Assembly (NCBI GenBank): GCA_000934455.1
Contig: KN887971.1
Location: 20,043 to 50,868 of the forward strand
DNA: 30,826 nt
Origin: Apostichopus parvimensis
Taxonomy: Eukaryota; Echinodermata; Holothuroidea; Aspidochirotida; Stichopodidae
Direction of reading: 5' to 3'
Shown here: piece by piece, positions 11,301 to 20,300 of the stretch
Layout of the letters: every line of letters starts with the position of its first letter
How positions within the stretch are numbered: position 1 is the stretch's first letter
The notes under the pieces: model-generated
Told to the model about the DNA's origin: nothing
Database searches by the model: none
Seen by the model: the letters and a program-made list of their open reading frames with translations, nothing else
Translations under genes and position numbers: made by a program

Positions 11301-14300
11301 GCCAACAACGTTAATTGGCAAGTAATTAAGGATATTTGCAGATAATAAGAAAAGTGTCCACGACAAATTCCACATTTAAAATTAATTGCATACAGTTCCC
11401 CCAAATCCACTAGTTTGAATTCAACCAAACCGAGATGCAGGTTTAGTTATGAGCCATTGCTAAAAATAGATTCAAGACTTTGCGTTGGTACAACCAGGGA
11501 GTTGTTATGGAACTCCCTGGTGCAACTGCCATATAGACCGTACACAAATCAACCATGGTGTTGTATTACGTATTGGTCAATGACGTTTGTAGTGTTTAAT
11601 ATTCATATTATGGGCGAGGTTTATTGGGATCCCAACGGAAAATATCTTGGAGAAAAACAAAGTTGAAAGTTGCAAATTTTTCGACTTTTATGCCACCATT
11701 TGAAGTAAGATTAAAATAGATAAGCTAGTTATGTATGTCGTTATGGCATAGTGGAGTCAGTGAGGTTGAGAAAAATCATAGAAAAGGACGCAAAATGCTG
11801 CTTTAATACTGTATATTTTGTTTACTTTCAGTTCCTGGACTGCATTGTGGAGGTATTTCCTCATCTCTTCTCCTTCTATCAGCTTTTGATGCTGCTCCCC
11901 AAGTTTGGCGTTTAGTTCTTCGACGGTTCCGTTTAAATTTGTGATCTCTGCGTCTCTGTCGTTTATCACCATCTCCTTCCTCTCCAACGTAGTCTGTAAA
12001 CGTTAGTTAAAGGAGCATACTGCCGTTTGAAACAACAATCGTAAAGGGGCAAATGTCTCACTTAATTTATGACTCAACAAGGAAGAGAATTATGAGACTA
12101 TCAAAGCAAATCACTATTTTAGTTATTTAACATCTTTGGTTTTGCAGTGTTCACCTTAATATCATGGGAGTAAATGTTCACCAAAATATCATTCTATATT
12201 GAGACCAAAGTCTTGGGTGTTAATACACTGGTCAATACTAAGCTAAAACAGAAAGCTATTCTATCTAAATGACAGGGATAATGTAGGGTTTGGCTAAGAC
12301 ACAGTATGCTCCTTTAAGTGACCGCCTCACAAAACTAACAATTTTTAATTTTTCAAACACCCAGACAAAACCATTTAACACTGTGCTCCCCCCCCCCCCA
12401 AAGAAAACCCAAAATTCCATTCAATTTTGGATTGGTACCTTTTTTTTTTGACAATCAAACGGCACATTCTGTAGGTCTCTGGAGGTCATATTTCACACAC
12501 ATACACACATGTATGTAGTGTAATGTAATGCAATTTCAGAGAGACTTTTAGTTTGATTTTCTTTGATTTGGCGAGCTGTGTTACCTTCAGTTCTTGAACC
12601 GTGTTGTGAAGACGTTTCCTGGACTCTTCTCCTTCGATCAGTTCCTGGTGCTGCAATTCAATTTTCGCCTTCAAATCTTCAACGGTTTTGTTCAGATTCG
12701 TGATCTCGTTGTCTCTATCGCTTATGACCATCTCTCTCCTCTCCAAAGTAGTCTGCAATTGTTATTTAAAGGAGCATACTACCATCTGAGCATATTTCTT
12801 ACAGGGATCATAAAAGAGTACGTTGGTACTGCCTTGGTATGAATGAGATTATCAGAACAGATTTTTTTCCTGAATTATTCTCTTTTTGGCTTACGCATGA
12901 CCGATTGAAACAGGTTGGGAAAGTATTTAAGACTTAACTGAATCCAAACTTGGTACAATTGAAACCGAGAGGAATGTCAATATTTCAAGGACCTGAAAAT
13001 TCTATGTTCAGTCTTCGAAATACTTTCAATTGCCAAAAGACACTATTACACATTATGCAGTTACTATGCAGTTACTTTAGCAAAAAGAAGTCTGAAGCTT
13101 TAACCTTCAATTTGCCCAAGAAATGCAATATGCTCCTTTAAATAACAGTCACGAACTATACTGTTTAGTCATTGTCGCACATAAGTTTACTTGCCAGCAT
13201 CATTTACACCAGACAACATCCAGAACAAATTCCCAATGAACTTATGAGAAAATGTTCAGGCGAACCCAGACACACTTCTTGTGGGATGTATATGTAGGTA
13301 CCGTATACATGTGTTATATGCATATTCATTACATTTCCTATGGATATGGATATATGCATATTCATTACATTTACTAAGGATATGTGTGAGCAGGGATGTG
13401 GATAATTGTGTGTTCAACAAGGAAATGCTCATTTTAAAGGGTGTGAAGACTCACGCAAAAGGAAACGTCTTATGCCGGTAATTTGACCTAATTTCGAATG
13501 AGGTGTAACAGAAGTGTTAACCACCACCATCGATTCCAGAAAATACACACACACAGCTTGTTACCGTCGGTAATTAGACACTAGTGTACAGTCAATACAT
13601 ACAGCTGCGGTCAATACCCACAGCACAGTATACAAACGATACAGCGATGGACATCTCAGGTCCAGCTAAAGATAACAAGGTATCACGTTTCATTACTGTC
13701 TGCACTTTGTAGCNNNNNNNNNNNNNNNNNNNNNNNNNNNNNNNNNNNNNNNNNNNNNNNNNNNNNNNNNNNNNNNNNNNNNNNNNNNNNNNNNNNNNNN
13801 NNNNNNNNNNNNNNNNNNNNNNNNNNNNNNNNNNNNNNNNNNNNNNNNNNNNNNNNNNNNNNNNNNNNNNNNNNNNNNNNNNNNNNNNNNNNNNNNNNNN
13901 NNNNNNNNNNNNNNNNNNNNNNNNNNNNNNNNNNNNNNNNNNNNNNNNNNNNNNNNNNNNNNNNNNNNNNNNNNNNNNNNNNNNNNNNNNNNNNNNNNNN
14001 NNNNNNNNNNNNNNNNNNNNNNNNNNNNNNNNNNNNNNNNNNNNNNNNNNNNNNNNNNNNNNNNNNNNNNNNNNNNNNNNNNNNNNNNNNNNNNNNNNNN
14101 NNNNNNNNTTAAAGGAGCATACTGCCGTTTGAATTAACAATCATAAAGGGGCAAATGTCTCACTTAATTTATGACTCAACAAGGAAGAGAATTATGAGAC
14201 TATCAAAGCAAATCACTATTTACTTATTTAACATCTTTGGTTTTGCAGTGTTAACCTTAATATTCATGGGAGTAAATGTTCACCAAAATACCTATTCTAT

Positions 14301-17300
14301 ATTGAGACCAAAGTCTCGGGTGTTATTACACGGGTCAATACTAAGCTAAAACAGAAAGCTATCTAAATGACAGGGATACTGAAGGGTTTGGCTAAGACTC
14401 AGTATGCTCCTTTAAGTAACAGCCTCACAAAACTACCATATATAAAACATTGTCACCTCATATTTAATGCACAATTTTCAATATTATCAAACACACAAAC
14501 AAAACCATTTAACACTGTGCTCTCCCCCTCCCCCCCACCCAAAGAAAACCCAAAATTCAATTTTTGATTGATATTTTTTTTTTTGACAATCAAAAGGCAC
14601 ATTCTGTAGGTCTCTGGAGGTCATATTTCACACACACACACATGTATGTAGTGTAATGTAATGTAATGCAATTTCTGAGACACAATAGCTTAGACAGGTA
14701 GAAATCCTGACTGTGCATGCAAGGCCTAGAAAACTTGCTGTCCTATACTCAGGAAACAAATGGATCTGACTTTTAGTTTGAATTTCTTAGATTTGGCGTG
14801 CTGTGTTACGGTTTACCTTCAATTCTTGAACCGTGTTGTGAAGACGTTTCCTGGACTCTTCCCCTTCGATCAGTTCCTGGTGCTGCTCTTCAATTTTCGC
14901 CTTCAAATCTTCAACGGTTTTGTTAATATTTGTGATCTCGTTGTCTCTATCACTTATGACCATCTCTCTCCTCTCCAAAGTAGTCTGCAATTGTTATTTA
15001 AAGGAGCATACTGCTGTCTGAGCATATTTCGTACAGGGATCATAAAAGAGTACGTTGGTACTGCCTTGGTATGAATGAGATTATCAGAACAGATTGTGTC
15101 CCGAATTATTCTCTTTTTGGCAAACACATGACCAATTGAAACAGGTTGGGAAAGTATTTAAAACTTAACTGAATCCAAACTTGGTTCATTTCAAACCGAG
15201 GGGAATGTCAATATTTCAAGGACCCGAAAATTCTCTAATCAGTCATCGATTCACTTGACACTATTACACATTATGCAGTTACTTCACCAAAAATAAATTT
15301 GAAGCTTTAACCTTCAATTTGCCCAAGAAATGCAATATGCTCCTTTAAATAACAGTCACAAACTATACTGTTTAGTCATTGTCGCACAGAAGTTCACTCG
15401 CCGGCATCATTTACACCAGACAACATCCAGAACATATTCCCAATGAACTTATGAGAAAATGGTTCAGGCAAACCCAGACACATTTCTTGTGGGATTCATT
15501 ACATTTCCTATGGATACATAAATGCATATTCATAACATTTACTAAGGATATGTGTGAGTGGGGATGTGGATAATTGTGTGTTCAACAAGGAAATGCTCAT
15601 TTTAAAGGGTGTGAAGACTCGCGCAAAAAGAAATGTCTTATGCCGGTAATTTGACCTATTGTCGAATGAGATGTAACAGAAGTGTTAAACACCACCATCG
15701 ATCCCAGAAAATACATACACAGCTTGCTACCGTCGGTAATTAGACACTAGTGTTCAGTCAATACATACAGCTGCGGTCAATACCCACAGCACAGTACACA
15801 AACGATACAGCGAGGGACATCTCAGGTCCAGCTAAAGATAACAAAGTATCATTACTGTCTACATTTTGTAGCGACACGAACAAAACGTCACTTGCAAGCA
15901 ACAGAAAGTTAACTTTTTCAGATGGCCGCACGCGGTTTGGGGCGAGTCTTCAATGCCTTTAATGCTGAAGATTTCATCGATGTGAAATGCTCCATTACTT
16001 TACCTTCAGTTCTTGAACTGCATTGTGGAGTCGTTTTCTCATCTCTTCGGCCTCGATTAGTTTCTTATTCTGGTCTTCTATGGTTGCAGTCATCTCGTCA
16101 ATGTTTCGTTTCAATCCTCTGATTTCTCCATCTCTCTCTTTGATCACCATTTCCTTCCTCTCGACCGTGGCCTGTAAATGTTGATGAAAGTGTCAGAAAA
16201 TGTTGCAAGACACATGAATAGAGATGAGTTATAAATGAAGATCAACATATAAGCTGCAGCTGGATGTCTGTGAAGATGTCATATAGTCTCTACCAAAACA
16301 GATGGTACCCATTGGTGAAGCCAGTGGAAGGGAAATACTCTGGTGAATGACTACCTATCCCTCCCTCACTGTCATGTAAACAGGTTTAATCACCATTAGA
16401 GGCTTGCAATAACCATGTTGTATTGACACCCGGTTGGGACAATTTTCTTCTATACTGTACTCAGAGCACTCAAATTGTCAGTATGAGCAGTATGAATATC
16501 ATATATCTATCAGATCAAGGTTAGGAACTGTTTGTACTGTCAGTATGAGTGCTTTGAAGCATGATATAGGAGGACAGTTCAGAGTGGTATTAGCATTAGG
16601 AAGATGTCTCAACTGGCTGTGTATTGACCTAATGCTATTGAATGTCTTCTCTCATTTCTGGTTAGGATGTAAGCAAATCATATTGATACTCTCAAGTAAC
16701 ATCTGTTGCTAACATCAGTACAGTCCATGGAGGTACTCACACATTAGTAATCCAATACACAGCAGAGTGTATTAAGGGGACATACTGATACAAAAATAAG
16801 TGGACCCAAATTTCATTCGCCGGCCAATGTGGTTTTTTTTCTAATCCACCTCAGCATTTAACATTTTGAACCAATTCTTAGAGCTCTGTAAGGGTCATGT
16901 GAGTTATAGTATCCTACACAGCTGCTTCTTACAAAAGAATGGTCTTGTTTATCTTTAAAACTAATACAAACCTTTGTATTGGATAATTCCATCTCCATGG
17001 AAATGGTCTCCCTCTGTAAGAGATCATATTTGCCAGATTTTACCTCCAACTCTCTGGTAATCTCTTTCATCCGACCTTCCAGAATCTCAACTTGACTTTT
17101 TAGAGTTTCTTTCTCTTCCAGATGAGACTGAGCGGTCTCCTTGACAACCAATAATTCCTCCTCCTTTTCTGATACTGATGCCTGCAACTCTAAAATTTGG
17201 CCGCGTAGGTCCCATCCTGGTTTAGCAGACTTGACACCTGTCAGATGCACAACGATTGAACATTGCATATTTATTTAAATGTTTTACAGATCTGTAAACT

Positions 17301-20300
17301 GGTGCAATTCTTTGGGGAAGGTTTTTTTTTGTGTCTTTTCAAATTTTGTTATGCATCCCCCCAAAAAGTAACGTAAATTGTGGTGAAGTCTGCCGAGTTT
17401 GCAGTGTGCCACTTTCCTACTCGAAGAGTCTAGACTGTTATTGTTGACACAATGAATACACTAAGGAGAAAACAAGTACAGGGGATGTGTGTAGGCTTAA
17501 TTGAGGAGGGAGGGAGAGGAGGAGGGAGGGGAGGAATGGAGGGGAGGAATGGAGGGGAGGAATGGAGGGAGGGATGGAAGGAAAGGAAAGGAGGGATGGA
17601 AGAAAAGAGGAAGGAGTTATTCATGACAAATCTGTATCAAATAGAAAAATAATGATGGTTTAGTCTACATGTGTCTCTTTTAATCTATCAACCTTTACCA
17701 CTATTACGGATAGTGAAGGCGAAAATGTAGCTTTTTTTCGTCTGAAATACTAAAATAATAAGACAACCACATATTCAATCGATCACTACAAACTACTTTG
17801 TATATCGAATGGCTGACTTGTTGGTACACATACACACAGTACATAATAATTTAAAAATTAATTCTAATATAAACGTAAGAATGTTTAGTCAACACTGTAC
17901 CACCAGTTCTGAAAAAAAAATTGAAACGGTGTGATGCAATTGCTTACCATTCTTTGCGGGCTTTCTCATCCCAGGAGGAGCAGTCTGTTTAGTGTTAGCT
18001 GTGGTTATGAAAGAAAAATAAAGAACATAAAATAAAATAATGACAGTCACATTGAAATTTCCTTTCATTGAAATGTGTCAGTCTCCTGTCACTACCAGTC
18101 AACCTGCTGCTCCATTCTAATTTCTCCAGTTAATTAACTAGTTTAATTTGGGAGCCATAGTGACGACCATCAGTCTGGTCCCAAATGGTAGCCCCGTGAA
18201 ATTGCTAAAAGCTATCAGGAGTCCTCTCCTACTGGCAGATGTGACCCTCCAAATTATTCCCATTCAAGATGATGACAACAACATGGTTCCTTACAGGGGA
18301 TGGGAGGGGTACGGCACTAATATAACTACAAATACTGTGGGTAAGTGAGAAAAATATTGACTGAAGTTACTGAATTCCACATGGGTGACCAAAATGAAGT
18401 TACCATTTCCAATCGGCTTCTTCACCGCAGGGCGGGCTGTTTTGGTACCCCGAGCGGTTGCACCTATGAATGGTGGAGAATAAAAAACATCATACGAAAT
18501 TGAATCAAGAGTCCAGCATATCGATTTATGCTTCGTAATGCTATTTTCTCAACGGTGAACTCTTTTCATGATAGCAATGACAGAAACTATGAATTGACGG
18601 AAATTTATCCATATGGAATTGCAAAGCAACTAATCAACTACTCTTTTACAAATTATTTTAACTTTACTACACAAATGCAAAATTGTTGAAAGCATTTTTT
18701 GTATAGAGAACCATATTAATTATTATATTTAAACTAAAATTCACCAAACTCAGCGTACTAATACTATGCAATGTTTATGCAACCATATTTCCTTTGCTGG
18801 GATGATCCATGGTTTTCTTAATATTATTTTGCAATTATTAAACACATAAAGTAATTTCTAGAGCCGGAGTCAGTGGTCAATCCCATGTCTATTGTATGGT
18901 ACACTTTAACCCTAAACCAACCCCCCCCCACTCCATCCCCCACTTCATCCCCCTCCCTTCACAGCCACCATGATCTTATAACAATATTTAGAAAGAAGAT
19001 AAATCATAGTCTGGAAAGCAAATCAACTTTTCATTCTTGATCCCGTCCAGCCTCCCGTCGGGGTGTCAGGGCATAAAATTTTGGACTTACTGATAGGTTT
19101 CTTTGCAACTGTCACTGGTCCTCTCTTGATAACACCTGGTTTTGAGATGGGAAGAAGAAGAGTAACAGAAAAGGAGATTATCAGTGGTTGTACAATCTAT
19201 TTAATCTCCTTACTCAGTGGCAAAATATCACAACTCTTTGCTTTCTAAAGTTGGCCTGAAACATAAGTTGCTTGTGATCACAAATGTTACTTCCTCCATC
19301 ACGAACTATAAGGAATGTTTGAACAGAGATGATATACTGCTTGTCTGAGTAACATGAAAATCTGTCATAAATTAATAGATAAAATTGTACACATTGAAGC
19401 TTTATTCAAAACTAACATCAAGTACATCGACACCTCTAAGTTTCTAAGCCTACTATACTGTAGTTTTAACACCAAATATTATTGGATAACTTTTAAACAA
19501 GCTTTAAAATTATTCTTGGGGTTGTTATCGACTTTTACCTGTCGCTCTGGCTGGTTTTGCAGTGACTTTCCGGGCAGTAACAGCTGGTTTTGTTGTCCGT
19601 TGGTCAGTACAAAGTTTCTTTCCTATCGGTGCTCCAGGAACAGTGCTGGTCTCCACTTTTCTCTTCCTACTCACTGGTATAGCATCTTTCACAGGAAGCT
19701 TTGAAAGCATTGGGAGTCGACTTTTCACATTATCATTTCTTACGCCGAGCGCTCTCCTCTTTAAATATGAAGAGAGAAAACCAGAGTCAATTTTGTCCTG
19801 CAATATGTGTATATTTTCTAAAAAGTTATAAACTGTTCAAAGTGGTGTCTTTACATGCGTAAAAGCAACTAAGCATAGTTCTCCAATTTCTAAAATTGTA
19901 ATGATTCTTCTTTATAGAATTCAAGAATTTATTCTTCCTCGGGTTTCACCCAACTAACTCATTTTTCAATTTGTTTGTCTGTTACACATCAAGGCTCTGA
20001 AGTTTATCTCTTTAATTGTTTTATTAAAAAAAAAATTCATGATTCTTGTTTAACAACTGCTATCTATACAGCAGTTTTTTTGCAAAATTTTGCCCACTTT
20101 TCATAGCATTTTGCAATGCAACCTTGGATAAATTATTCCCTGTACTGATGTGACATGTAAAGCTACCAAATGCAGGACTCACAAAGAGACTGAACTTAAT
20201 TTAAGGACTAACCGATATATGTCTTATCTTGGGATACAACTTCTAACATTTTAAAACAATGTTTAGTTTTGAATATTGATACTAAACGAACAAACTTATT

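Larger units (their letters stand above)
12007..13713. repeat. KIFC1: Segmental tandem duplication, unit 1 (truncated by N gap)
   Basis: This unit aligns collinearly with 14109-15873: MITE, spacer, 168-nt exon, MITE, then spacer, with scattered substitutions and small indels. Unit 2 has about 90 extra bp near 14675-14765. Introns align as closely as exons, so the duplication is recent. The last bases before the gap (TTTGTAGC) align with 15866-15873. Confidence 0.92.
14109..15873. repeat. KIFC1: Segmental tandem duplication, unit 2
   Basis: Collinear with 12007-13713 (see that entry). Its far end runs into the 130-bp spacer leading to stalk exon 16004-16171. Confidence 0.92.

Noticed and set aside
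13592-14140. Minus-strand open frame of 182 codons across the N run
   Set aside because: Most of it is undetermined N; the frame is open only because N hides stops.
19525-19803. Independent start of a small basic protein at 19803 (minus)
   Set aside because: The apparent start is TTG inside the acceptor TATTGCAG; the exon is joined to the ATG at 20431.
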